DNA of 53,616 nt from Porphyromonadaceae bacterium UBA4262 (lineage in GTDB: Bacteria; Bacteroidota; Bacteroidia; Bacteroidales; Muribaculaceae), in the NCBI GenBank assembly GCA_002396085.1, contig DGWI01000027.1:1-53616 (forward strand), given 5' to 3'. Under the pieces are notes generated by a model, which was not told the origin of the DNA, made no database searches, and saw only the letters and a program-made list of their open reading frames with translations. The position numbers were made by a program, and so were the translations under genes. Positions 1-7,142 of the stretch are shown in pieces (within the stretch, counting starts at the first letter, position 1; every line of letters begins with the position of its first letter).

Positions 1-1
1 C

Positions 2-283
2 TATACGGCATTGACTCAGTCGGCAAGCAGTTCGTGTCAGAGCACCTTTGTAGATGATGCCATGGTGATAGGGACATCGGCCATGACGGCGACTGAACTT
101 GACGGCATCGTCAACCAGTACACCGACCAGTTCAGCAACCCGATGGTGATGTGGGGCCGTTATCGCAAACGGTGGCTAAAAGTCACTCTTCCCATCTCGT
201 TCCAGTTCCATCATGCACAGATGGACGGTGGTCATGCCGCACGTTTTCTGGAAGAACTGCAAAAGGTCATAAAAAACATTTAG
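2..283 (+). CDS. CatA-like O-acetyltransferase, 3' fragment
   Basis: The gene enters from the left edge, so only about the last 93 codons are visible. The key evidence is HHAQMDGGHAARFLEEL near the C-terminus: it matches the chloramphenicol acetyltransferase signature HHxxxDG, in which the second histidine is the general base that activates the acceptor hydroxyl for acetyl-CoA. The preceding segments WGRY and LPISFQF also fit the core strands of that fold. Many Bacteroidales carry CatA-like proteins that are not proven resistance enzymes, so chloramphenicol as substrate is only a possibility. The segment at about residues 1-30 is Ser/Thr-rich and lacks the Pro-Trp motif I would expect there. 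An 8-bp inverted repeat (285-292 / 310-317) follows the stop codon. Confidence 0.6.
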   Translation, partial: YTALTQSASSSCQSTFVDDAMVIGTSAMTATELDGIVNQYTDQFSNPMVMWGRYRKRWLKVTLPISFQFHHAQMDGGHAARFLEELQKVIKNI

Positions 284-298
284 GAGTTGCTACAGTTG

Positions 299-330
299 TT
301 TGGAGGATTTAGCAACTGTTTGTAATTTTG
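299..330 (+). promoter_or_regulatory. Promoter of the zinc-ribbon/FMN protein
   Basis: TTTG at 299-302, a 20-bp spacer, then TAATTTTG at 323-330, which is an exact match to the Bacteroidota -33/-7 consensus. Transcription would start around 334, which rules out the TTG at 332 and supports the ATG at 353 as the start of the next gene. Confidence 0.7.
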
Positions 331-352
331 CTTGAAAAAGCTAAAAAAGAAT

Positions 353-1078
353 ATGGAACAGAAATTTTGTCAGAGCTGCGGAATGCCGCTCACCAAGGAA
401 CTGCTCGGCACCAATGCCGACGGCAGTAAGAATGAGGACTACTGCATCTATTGCTACAAGGATGGCCGGTTCTTGCAGGACTGCACGATGGATGAGATGA
501 TTGAGCATTGTGCCCAGTTTGTGGATGAAGTGAATAAGGGCCTGCCGCAACCCATCACTCGCGAGGAGTACATCGGTCAGATGAAGATGTATTTCCCTCA
601 CCTGAAACGCTGGCGCAGGGAGATATCAATCAATGAGGAGGCACCCGATAATCCTGCGCTGGCGGGTGTTAAAGACTTGATTGCCAAGATGGCCGACACG
701 CTACCCGTCACCTATATCTCATCGGTAGATGAAGAGGGTTTCCCTTGCACCAAAGCCATGCTGTCGCCACGTGTTCGCGAGGGTATCAAGGTGTTCTATT
801 TCACGACCAATACATTCTCGCTGCGTGTCGCTCATTACCGGGGCAATCCCAAGGCGTCTATTTACTGGTGCGACGAGGCAGGGTTCAAGGGCATGATGCT
901 GCGTGGCACGATGGAGGTATTGACCGATGCGGCCAGCAAGGAGATGATTTGGCGTGAAGGTGACACCGAATATTATCCTGGCGGCGTCACCGACCCCAAC
1001 TATTGCGTGTTGAAGTTCACGGCTACCGATGGACGCTTCTACAGCGACTTTTACCCCAGGAGTTTCGTGATCGAGTAA
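353..1078 (+). CDS. Zinc-ribbon plus pyridoxamine-oxidase-like FMN-binding protein
   Basis: A 241-residue two-domain cytoplasmic protein. The N-terminus holds a zinc ribbon with cysteine pairs FCQSCGMPL and YCIYCY, followed by the conserved CTMDEMI segment typical of the putative zinc-ribbon family. From about residue 100 to the end it resembles the pyridoxamine 5'-phosphate oxidase/general stress protein 26 split barrel (VTYISSVDEEGFPCTKAM, then FYFTTNTFS and NPKASIYW). Such proteins bind FMN or F420-like cofactors; the substrate is unknown. The ATG at 353 is chosen because a strong promoter ends at 330 and the FCQSCG motif begins five codons downstream. It is a single-gene unit between the CatA-like fragment and a tRNA on the other strand. 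Confidence 0.8.
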   Translation: MEQKFCQSCGMPLTKELLGTNADGSKNEDYCIYCYKDGRFLQDCTMDEMIEHCAQFVDEVNKGLPQPITREEYIGQMKMYFPHLKRWRREISINEEAPDNPALAGVKDLIAKMADTLPVTYISSVDEEGFPCTKAMLSPRVREGIKVFYFTTNTFSLRVAHYRGNPKASIYWCDEAGFKGMMLRGTMEVLTDAASKEMIWREGDTEYYPGGVTDPNYCVLKFTATDGRFYSDFYPRSFVIE

Positions 1079-1111
1079 AACTCATCGGTTCAATTTTCCC
1101 TCCTTTTAATT

Positions 1112-1164
1112 CACATGCGGGACTTCGGGGGTTGTGGCTGGGACGCAGCCTGGTCGCGCATGTG
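1112..1164. other. Nested inverted repeats in spacer
   Basis: An 8-bp inverted repeat (cacatgcg 1112-1119 / cgcatgtg 1157-1164) encloses a smaller one (ggctg 1136-1140 / cagcc 1146-1150). The spacer from 1079 to 1276 is unusually GC-rich compared with other spacers in the window. This could be a structured RNA or only a terminator for the upstream gene; no family is recognised. Confidence 0.3.
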
Positions 1165-1222
1165 GGTAGGAAGGTCGCCCTGGGTGCGCCCCGTGGGTGA
1201 ATGAGCGTGTGAGAAAATGGGT

Positions 1223-1263
1223 CGAAGGCATCCCGCCGCCACTGAGTGGGTGGGATGCCTTCG
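1223..1263 (-). terminator. Hairpin terminator downstream of tRNA-Leu
   Basis: A perfect 12-bp stem (cgaaggcatccc 1223-1234 / gggatgccttcg 1252-1263). Reading the minus strand, the stem is followed by ACCCATTTTCTC, so it lies correctly placed to end the tRNA-Leu transcript. Confidence 0.6.
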
Positions 1264-1276
1264 GCTGATGTCGTTG

Positions 1277-1358
1277 TGCGCCTGATAGGACTCGAACCTA
1301 CACGACCGGGGTCACTAGATCCTAAGTCTAGCGCGTCTACCAATTTCGCCACAAGCGC
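1277..1358 (-). tRNA. tRNA-Leu (anticodon TAG)
   Basis: On the minus strand a complete class II cloverleaf can be drawn. The acceptor stem GCGCTTG (1358-1352) pairs with CAGGCGC (1284-1278), with discriminator A at 1277. The anticodon stem CTAGA/TCTAG encloses the loop CTTAGGA, giving anticodon TAG at 1324-1322. A long variable arm follows, and then the T-arm TAGG-TTCGAAT-CCTA. CCA is not encoded (the next bases are CAA), so a CCA-adding enzyme is required. The upstream -7 element at 1382-1375 and the downstream hairpin make it a monocistronic unit. Confidence 0.95.
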
Positions 1359-1374
1359 TCAAGATTTTCGGGTG

Positions 1375-1382
1375 CAAAGGTA
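1375..1382 (-). promoter_or_regulatory. -7 promoter element of tRNA-Leu
   Basis: The minus strand reads TACCTTTG, an exact TAnnTTTG match 16 bp before the tRNA. No clear TTTG -33 element is seen. Confidence 0.5.
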
Positions 1383-1391
1383 ATACTTTTT

Positions 1392-1419
1392 AATTGAAAA
1401 TTGAGAATTGAGAATTGAA
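1392..1419. repeat. Heptanucleotide tandem repeat (AATTGAR)x4
   Basis: Four head-to-tail heptamers: AATTGAA, AATTGAG, AATTGAG, AATTGAA. It lies in the divergent spacer between the tRNA-Leu and parC promoters. Confidence 0.8.
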
Positions 1420-1476
1420 AATTTTAATTTTTGGCTCCAATTGTCGTTTTTCTGCCCAATTGTGGCGATTTTTTTG

Positions 1477-1484
1477 TACCTTTG
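1477..1484 (+). promoter_or_regulatory. -7 promoter element of parC
   Basis: TACCTTTG, an exact TAnnTTTG match 36 bp before the ATG at 1521. No convincing TTTG lies 19-21 bp upstream. Because it sits inside the open frame that begins at 1431, it argues against any start upstream of 1521. Confidence 0.5.
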
Positions 1485-1520
1485 TGGGTTAATTGGATAA
1501 AAATCGACCAACAAGACAGA

Positions 1521-4238
1521 ATGAAAGACGATAACGACAATCTGGACCAGATGGATGAGCTGTTGCCCGATCAGAATGCTGCTGGCGACGACACGCAGGG
1601 TGGTGACGACCAGCCGGCGGGCCACTCGACCTATCAGGTGCCCAAGGACAAGAAGTTGCAACTGTCGGGCATGTATGAGAACTGGTTTCTGGACTATGCG
1701 TCCTATGTGATACTGGAGCGTGCCGTGCCCCACATCGAGGACGGCTTCAAGCCGGTGCAGCGCCGCATCATGCATGCCATGAAGGAGGCCGACGACGGGC
1801 ACTTCAACAAGGTGGCCAACCTGGTGGGCCTGACCATGCAGTATCACCCGCACGGCGACGCCAGCATCTACTCGGCGCTGGTGCAACTGGGCCAGAAGGA
1901 GTTGCTCATCGACACGCAGGGCAACTGGGGCAACATCCTCACGGGCGACGGTGCCGCGGCAGGCCGATATATCGAGGCGCGGCTCAGCGAGTTGGCCCTC
2001 GATGTGGTCTACGACGCCAAGGTCACCGACTGGGGGCTGAGCTACGACGGCCGCAAGCGCGAGCCCATGACGCTGCCCGCCAAGTTCCCGCTGCTGCTGG
2101 TGCAGGGTGCCGAGGGCATTGCCGTGGGCTTGTCGTGCAAGATATTGCCGCACAACTTCAACGAGGTGATCGATGCCGCGGTGAGCTACCTGCGCGGCGA
2201 GGAGTTTCACCTCTATCCCGACTTCCAGACGGGCGGCTACATCGATGTGAGCCACTACAACGACGGCGAGCGCGGTGGCAGTGTGCGCGTGCGCACCAAG
2301 ATCGAGAAACTGGACAACAAGACGCTGGTGGTGCGCGATGTGCCCTACGGCAAGACCACTGGCACGCTCAAGGAGAGCATCGTCAAGGCCAGCGAGCGCG
2401 GCAAGATCAAGGTCAAGCGTGTGGACGACATGACCAGCGAGACGGCCGAGATCAACGTGCAGTTGCAGCCCGGCACGTCGAGCGACATCGCCATCGACGC
2501 GCTCTATGCCTTCACCGACTGCGAGATCAGCATCTCGCCCAACTGCTGCGTCATCATGGACGAGAAGCCGCAGTTCCTGACGGTGAGCGACGTGCTGCGC
2601 TACAGCGTGGAGCGCACCAAGGACATCCTGCGGCGCGAACTCGAGATCAAGCGCAACGAGACGATGGAGACGCTGCACAGCGTGTCGCTTGAGAAGATCT
2701 TCATCGAGGAGCGCATCTACAAGGACCGACAGTTTGAGCAGGCACGCGACCAGGAGACCGCCGTCGCCCATGTGGACAAGCGACTGGAGCCCTTCAAGCC
2801 GCAGTTCTATCGCGAGGTGACCACCGACGATATCCTCAGGTTGCTGGAGATACCGATGAAGCGCATCATCAAGTACAATGCCGAGAAGGCCGACAACTAC
2901 ATTGCCACGCTGCACGACCGCATCAAGGACATCGACGACAAGTTGGCGCATCTGGTCGACTACACCATCGACTGGTATCTGGGGCTCAAGGCCAAGTACG
3001 GCCACAAGTATCCGCGCCGCACCATCATCCGCGAGTTTGACAACATCGTGGCGTCGAAGGTGGCCGAGGCCAACGAGAAACTCTACATCAACCGCGCCGA
3101 CGGCTTCGTGGGCACCGCGCTGAAGAAGGACGAGTACGTCTGCCCGTGCAGCGACATCGACGACATCATCATCTTCTACAAGGACGGCAAGTACAAGGTC
3201 ATCAAGGTGGCCGACAAGATCTATGTGGGCAAGAATGTGCTGTATGTCAATGTGTTCAAGCGCAATGACTCGCGCACCATCTACAATGTGCTCTATCAGG
3301 ACGGCAAGGGCGGCACCATCTACATGAAGCGCTTTGCCGTGACAGGCATCACGCGCGACCGCGAGTACGACCTGACCCAGGGCAAGCCAGGCAGCAAGGT
3401 TGTGTGGTTCAGCGCCAATCCCAACGGTGAGGCCGAGGTGCTGCGCATCACGCTCAAGCCCAAGTTCCGCCTGAAGGTTCTGCAATTTGATGTCGACCTG
3501 GGCGAACTGGCCATCAAGGGCAAGCAGACCCGCGGCAACATGGTGACCAAGAACGAGGTGCACCGCATCAGCCTCAAGGAGCGCGGCGGCAGCACGCTGG
3601 GCGACCGCGAGGTGTGGTTCGACCCCGACATCCTGCGCATCAACTACGAGGGACACGGTCGCTCGTTGGGCTTCTTTGGCGGCGATGACCGCATACTGGT
3701 CATCATGAACAATGGCGAGTTCTACACGACCACGAGCGAGGCCACCAACCATTATGACGAGGGCATCCTGCGCATCGAGAAGTATGTTGAGGGCAAGGTG
3801 TGGACCGCCATCGTTGACGATGCCGACCAGGGCTACCTCTACATCAAGCGCTGCACGCTGGAGGACAACGCCAAGCGCCAGCGCATGATTGGCGAGAATC
3901 CCGCCTCGCGTCTGCTGCATCTGAGCGACGAGAGCCTGCCACGCTTTGAGGTCAAGTTTGGTGGTGATGATGCCGAGCGCGAGCCCCTCATCATCGATGC
4001 CGAGGAGTATATCGGAGCCAAGAGTTTCAAGGCCAAGGGCAAGCGCATCAGCAACTATGCCATCGAGTCGGTGACCGAGATCGAGCCGCGCGAGGTGCCC
4101 GAGCCTGTGCAGCCCGAACCCGATGAGCCTGATGAAGGAGGCTCGACCGATGCCGACGCGCCCACTGCCGATGGCATCAGCCAGCAGCAGGTGATGGATC
4201 GCCTCACCGGGCAGCAACGGCTCTTTGACGACCTGTAG
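1521..4238 (+). CDS. parC: DNA topoisomerase IV subunit A
   Basis: A 905-residue type IIA topoisomerase A subunit that cuts and rejoins DNA to decatenate daughter chromosomes, working with ParE (not in this window). The breakage-reunion domain starts near residue 50 (MYENWFLDYASYVI, then GFKPVQRRIMHAM). The active-site tyrosine is Tyr150 in AAAGRYIEARL, and QYHPHGDASIY and the acidic loop are also present. The segment LDYASYVILERAVPHIEDG is ParC-like as found in Bacteroidota rather than GyrA-like. The C-terminal third lacks clear GyrA-box repeats and ends in an acidic Pro/Glu-rich tail (about residues 850-885), and the N-terminal 35 residues are Asp-rich; these tails look disordered. The ATG at 1521 is favoured over the upstream open frame because the promoter lies at 1477-1484. 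Confidence 0.9.
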   Translation: MKDDNDNLDQMDELLPDQNAAGDDTQGGDDQPAGHSTYQVPKDKKLQLSGMYENWFLDYASYVILERAVPHIEDGFKPVQRRIMHAMKEADDGHFNKVANLVGLTMQYHPHGDASIYSALVQLGQKELLIDTQGNWGNILTGDGAAAGRYIEARLSELALDVVYDAKVTDWGLSYDGRKREPMTLPAKFPLLLVQGAEGIAVGLSCKILPHNFNEVIDAAVSYLRGEEFHLYPDFQTGGYIDVSHYNDGERGGSVRVRTKIEKLDNKTLVVRDVPYGKTTGTLKESIVKASERGKIKVKRVDDMTSETAEINVQLQPGTSSDIAIDALYAFTDCEISISPNCCVIMDEKPQFLTVSDVLRYSVERTKDILRRELEIKRNETMETLHSVSLEKIFIEERIYKDRQFEQARDQETAVAHVDKRLEPFKPQFYREVTTDDILRLLEIPMKRIIKYNAEKADNYIATLHDRIKDIDDKLAHLVDYTIDWYLGLKAKYGHKYPRRTIIREFDNIVASKVAEANEKLYINRADGFVGTALKKDEYVCPCSDIDDIIIFYKDGKYKVIKVADKIYVGKNVLYVNVFKRNDSRTIYNVLYQDGKGGTIYMKRFAVTGITRDREYDLTQGKPGSKVVWFSANPNGEAEVLRITLKPKFRLKVLQFDVDLGELAIKGKQTRGNMVTKNEVHRISLKERGGSTLGDREVWFDPDILRINYEGHGRSLGFFGGDDRILVIMNNGEFYTTTSEATNHYDEGILRIEKYVEGKVWTAIVDDADQGYLYIKRCTLEDNAKRQRMIGENPASRLLHLSDESLPRFEVKFGGDDAEREPLIIDAEEYIGAKSFKAKGKRISNYAIESVTEIEPREVPEPVQPEPDEPDEGGSTDADAPTADGISQQQVMDRLTGQQRLFDDL

Positions 4239-4255
4239 ATGAATGCTTTTCTTGA

Positions 4256-4287
4256 ATGCTCGACTATTCGATGATTCGACTGCTCGA
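4256..4287. repeat. Octanucleotide tandem repeat (NNNNTCGA)x4
   Basis: Four consecutive octamers ending in TCGA (atgctcga, ctattcga, tgattcga, ctgctcga) fill the 67-bp gap between parC and the next gene. Confidence 0.7.
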
Positions 4288-4305
4288 TTTTTCAAATAAC
4301 TAAAA

Positions 4306-5199
4306 ATGAAGCGGATTAACATACTGCTATGCCTGGTGCTCTCGGTGTTGATGGCATGGGCCAGTCAGGAGGTCGGCGATTCCCTCACCGACAGGGCTGT
4401 CGACTTGCCGGATGTGGAGCCTAGTTGTCTGCTCGAGCCCAATCGCCCGCCAGCCATCATGTTCACTGCCGAGGGCGGGTGGGGGCGTGTGTTGGACTCC
4501 TATCTCACGCCCATCACCTACAAGGGGTGGCACACAGCGCTGGGATTTGAGCACAATCAGGCATGTGGCTTCAGCCCCGAGCGATGGCAGCGGCAGTTGT
4601 CATTGGGCGTTGCCTATGACCATGTCGATAACCGCGTGGGCAACAACACCATGCACCACTTGGGGGGCACTGCCCGCTGGGCATTGATGCGCAGGTGGAG
4701 CGGTGTGTTCAACCGCCACTTCTCGCTGATGGGCGGCGGCATGACCTGGCTGCATGGCGGCATCATCTACAACAGCGCCAACAGCAACAACCCGGTCAGC
4801 GTCAAGGCATACTGGACACTGGGTCTGCAAGGCATTGCACAGTACGACACGCACCTGGGGCATGTTCCTGTCTGTCTGCGTTATCAGGCGGCACTGCCCG
4901 TGGCGGGCGTGTGGTTCTCGCCCGACTACGACGAGAGTTTCTACGAGATTTATGTAGGCAACCGCAAGCACTTGATACAGCCGGGCTGGTGGGGCAACCG
5001 CTTCGACCTCGACCACCAGGTCACGGCCGACTTCCGCCTGGGCGGCACAATCTTGCGTGTGGGCTATCATGGCACCATCGAGCGCTCGTGGGCACGCCAC
5101 CTCAACACTCACATCACCACCCACGGCATTGTCATCGGCTTGGGCGGTGAGTTCCTGTCGCTTCCCAGCCGCTCGTCTCGCGTCATCTCAACCTATTGA
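4306..5199 (+). CDS. DUF3316-like outer-membrane protein
   Basis: A 297-residue exported protein. A Sec signal peptide covers residues 1-20 (MKRINILLCLVLSVLMAWAS). The remainder is rich in alternating Gly/Tyr/Trp strands, for example WHTALGFEH, RQLSLGVAYDHV, HFSLMGGGMTWLHGG and VTADFRLGGTILRVGYHG, with the NSANSNNP segment that I associate with Bacteroidales DUF3316 proteins. This suggests a small outer-membrane beta-barrel. No biochemical role is known to me. It begins 67 bp after parC, and its stop codon is 2 bp before the S41 peptidase start, so the two genes are very likely co-transcribed. Family assignment is from memory of the pattern, not a search. Confidence 0.6.
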   Translation: MKRINILLCLVLSVLMAWASQEVGDSLTDRAVDLPDVEPSCLLEPNRPPAIMFTAEGGWGRVLDSYLTPITYKGWHTALGFEHNQACGFSPERWQRQLSLGVAYDHVDNRVGNNTMHHLGGTARWALMRRWSGVFNRHFSLMGGGMTWLHGGIIYNSANSNNPVSVKAYWTLGLQGIAQYDTHLGHVPVCLRYQAALPVAGVWFSPDYDESFYEIYVGNRKHLIQPGWWGNRFDLDHQVTADFRLGGTILRVGYHGTIERSWARHLNTHITTHGIVIGLGGEFLSLPSRSSRVISTY

Positions 5200-5201
5200 T
5201 T

Positions 5202-6203
5202 ATGAAACGAATCCTCTATATCCTGACTATATTGCTAACGCTCACGGCCTGCCACGATCAGCCCCAGTGGCGCGATGACCCCTATGGCAACTTCGATGCC
5301 TTGTGGACCATCATCGACGAGCATTATAGCTTTTTCGATTACAAGCAGGTCGACTGGAATGAGGTGGGGGCACGCTATCGTGCCAAACTCACCCATGACA
5401 TGACTTCGCAAGAACTGTTCGACCTGTGCGGCGACATGCTCAAGGAGTTGCGCGACGGACACACCAATCTCATTGCCTCGCACGATGTGTCGCGTTACTG
5501 GATTTGGGAACAATATCCCGTCAACTACGATGAGCGACTCATCGACGACCACTACCTCAACTTCAATTACAAGCAAGCCTCAGGCATCAAGTATGCCATC
5601 TTACCCAACAACTACGGCTATATGCGCTACGCCAGTTTCAGCAACAGCATCGGTGACGGCAACCTGGACCTCGTGTTCAGTTACTTGTCGACTGCCGACG
5701 GTCTCATCATCGATGTGCGCAGCAATGGCGGCGGATATCTGACCAACGTCGAGACACTGGTGGGCCGATTCATCGACCGGCGCACACACGTCGGTTCCAT
5801 TCAGCACAAGAACGGCCCGGGGCACAATGACTTCAGCGAACCATTCGACTACTACTTCGAGCCGACCAAGAACCACATCCACTATCAGCGCCCTGTGGTC
5901 ATCCTCGTCAACCGCGGCTCGTTCAGCGCCACCAACAACTTCGTGAGCATCATGCGTCACTTGCCGCAGGTCACCATCGTGGGCGACACCACTGGTGGCG
6001 GCAGTGGACTGCCGTTCACCAGCGAGTTGCCCAACGGCTGGCGCATCCGCTTCTCATCGTGCCCCATCACCGATGTCGACGGCACCGTCACCGAGTTTGG
6101 TGTGGCTCCCGACGTGCGTGTTGACCTGCTCGACACCGATGCCGCCCAAGGCCGCGACACCATGCTCGAGACCGCCTTCCAGGTGCTTCGCTCCAGGTTG
6201 TGA
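5202..6203 (+). CDS. S41-family peptidase lipoprotein
   Basis: A 333-residue tail-specific (C-terminal processing) protease-like lipoprotein. The signal peptide ends in the lipobox LTLTACHD, so Cys would be lipidated. Residues about 30-110 form an N-terminal helical region (ALWTIIDEHYSFFDYK, LKELRDGHTNL). The catalytic core includes GYMRYASFS, GLIIDVRSNGGG, and VILVNRGSFSATNNF, where the serine after GSF is the presumed nucleophile; GDTTGGGSGLP and the C-terminal GVAPDV segment are also family hallmarks. No PDZ domain is evident between the N-terminal and core parts, as in many Bacteroidota members. The ATG at 5202 is chosen over a TTG two codons earlier. Target unknown. Confidence 0.85.
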   Translation: MKRILYILTILLTLTACHDQPQWRDDPYGNFDALWTIIDEHYSFFDYKQVDWNEVGARYRAKLTHDMTSQELFDLCGDMLKELRDGHTNLIASHDVSRYWIWEQYPVNYDERLIDDHYLNFNYKQASGIKYAILPNNYGYMRYASFSNSIGDGNLDLVFSYLSTADGLIIDVRSNGGGYLTNVETLVGRFIDRRTHVGSIQHKNGPGHNDFSEPFDYYFEPTKNHIHYQRPVVILVNRGSFSATNNFVSIMRHLPQVTIVGDTTGGGSGLPFTSELPNGWRIRFSSCPITDVDGTVTEFGVAPDVRVDLLDTDAAQGRDTMLETAFQVLRSRL

Positions 6204-6230
6204 GCCCCCGATGTTACCCGTAAAGAAACA

Positions 6231-6268
6231 CACAGTCCAGCCCGAATTGCAAGTCTGGCTGGACTGTG
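6231..6268. terminator. Bidirectional hairpin terminator
   Basis: A perfect 12-bp stem (cacagtccagcc 6231-6242 / ggctggactgtg 6257-6268) sits between two convergent genes. On the minus strand it is followed by TTTCTTTA. Confidence 0.75.
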
Positions 6269-6289
6269 AGTGTGAGTGGCAAAGCAGGA

Positions 6290-6874
6290 TTATTCCTCGA
6301 TTTTCTTGAGCACCACGTTGTCGACATCCGAGGTCGAGAGGGTGAGCGTGCCATCGTTGACGGCGAAGCCGTAGACGTTCTGGCCATTGTTGCGCGACTT
6401 GAACATGCCCTGGAACGACTCGCCCAGGAAGTCGCTGAACATCTCCTTGAAGTCTTCGGCAATAGCCTCGACCGAGCCTTCCTCACCTGCCTCTTGCAAT
6501 GCCTTGGCGTGAGCCAGAGCATCATCGTCGTCGAGTTTGACGCCCACTTCGTCGCAGTCATAGGTCAGTGTGACATCTTCGCCGTCGATCTTATAGGTAC
6601 CTGGCACCGACACACTGAAGCCTTGAGTGAACTTGCCGGCATCGTCCTCATCGTTCCACGTGCCCTCATACCACATGGCAAACTCGCCCTGGGTGCTGTC
6701 GGCCTCGTTGGGGGTGAACCGGATAACCATTTCGATGTCACCATTCTTACTTTGAATCTTGCCCCCGCCCCACAAGCCTTCGAGGTCATTGGGGCTGGTA
6801 GTTTGCAGGTCACATGCAGTCATCATGGCAGCAATGGCTACCACAAATACCATCCATTGAAATTTCTTTTTCAT
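6290..6874 (-). CDS. Lipoprotein of unknown function
   Basis: A 194-residue lipoprotein with signal peptide and lipobox AAMMTACDL. The mature part starts with DLEGLWGG and continues with alternating strands (IEMVIRF, EFAMWYEGTW, VPGTYKIDGEDVTLTYD), reminiscent of lipocalin-like DUF modules that begin EGxW; this is a fold guess only. A central acidic helix-rich stretch (ALAHAKALQEAGEEGS) follows. The start is the ATG at 6874; the TTG six bases upstream is not used as it adds nothing to the signal peptide. Its promoter lies next to tandem direct repeats (6953-7051) and the neighbouring AraC-type regulator is on the same strand upstream, so the regulator probably controls it. Confidence 0.75.
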   Translation of the reverse strand: MKKKFQWMVFVVAIAAMMTACDLQTTSPNDLEGLWGGGKIQSKNGDIEMVIRFTPNEADSTQGEFAMWYEGTWNDEDDAGKFTQGFSVSVPGTYKIDGEDVTLTYDCDEVGVKLDDDDALAHAKALQEAGEEGSVEAIAEDFKEMFSDFLGESFQGMFKSRNNGQNVYGFAVNDGTLTLSTSDVDNVVLKKIEE

Positions 6875-6922
6875 ATTCAAGTGTTATTAAGTGTTAATAT
6901 CTTGTCGCTGGGTTTCATGGTG

Positions 6923-6930
6923 CAAAATTA
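6923..6930 (-). promoter_or_regulatory. -7 promoter element of the 6874 lipoprotein
   Basis: The minus strand reads TAATTTTG, an exact -7 match. The expected -33 position (6954-6951) reads AAAT rather than TTTG, as expected for a promoter that depends on an activator. Confidence 0.55.
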
Positions 6931-6952
6931 CTGCTATTTCTGGTCATAGCAT

Positions 6953-6996
6953 TTGACATTTTTGACCAAAGTGCTTGACATTTTTGGCCAAAGTGC
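6953..6996. repeat. 22-bp tandem direct repeat, candidate operator
   Basis: Two adjacent 22-bp copies (6953-6974 and 6975-6996) differing at one base. Each contains TTGACATTTTTG and CCAAAGTGC. They abut the -33 position of the lipoprotein promoter on its upstream side. Confidence 0.8.
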
Positions 6997-7012
6997 AAAT
7001 AATGAGGCATTT

Positions 7013-7051
7013 TGTAAGAAATCTTCTAATAAATGTAAGAAATCTCCTAAT
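7013..7051. repeat. 21-bp-period direct repeat, candidate operator
   Basis: TGTAAGAAATCTTCTAAT (7013-7030) recurs with one change at 7034-7051, giving a 21-bp period. It lies just upstream of the 22-bp repeat pair. Confidence 0.75.
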
Positions 7052-7142
7052 GGTCTGGCTACGGGTAAGACTGCAAGGAAGAGGGGCGCACATGTGGATG
7101 TAGCCCCCGATAAAGTGATTTTGGATTGATCGAATGGACTGG

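Noticed and set aside
1359..4322. 987-codon open frame on the minus strand across parC
   Set aside because: It mirrors the high-GC third positions of parC and has repetitive low-complexity content; no motif, promoter or plausible N-terminus. parC on the plus strand has full family motifs.
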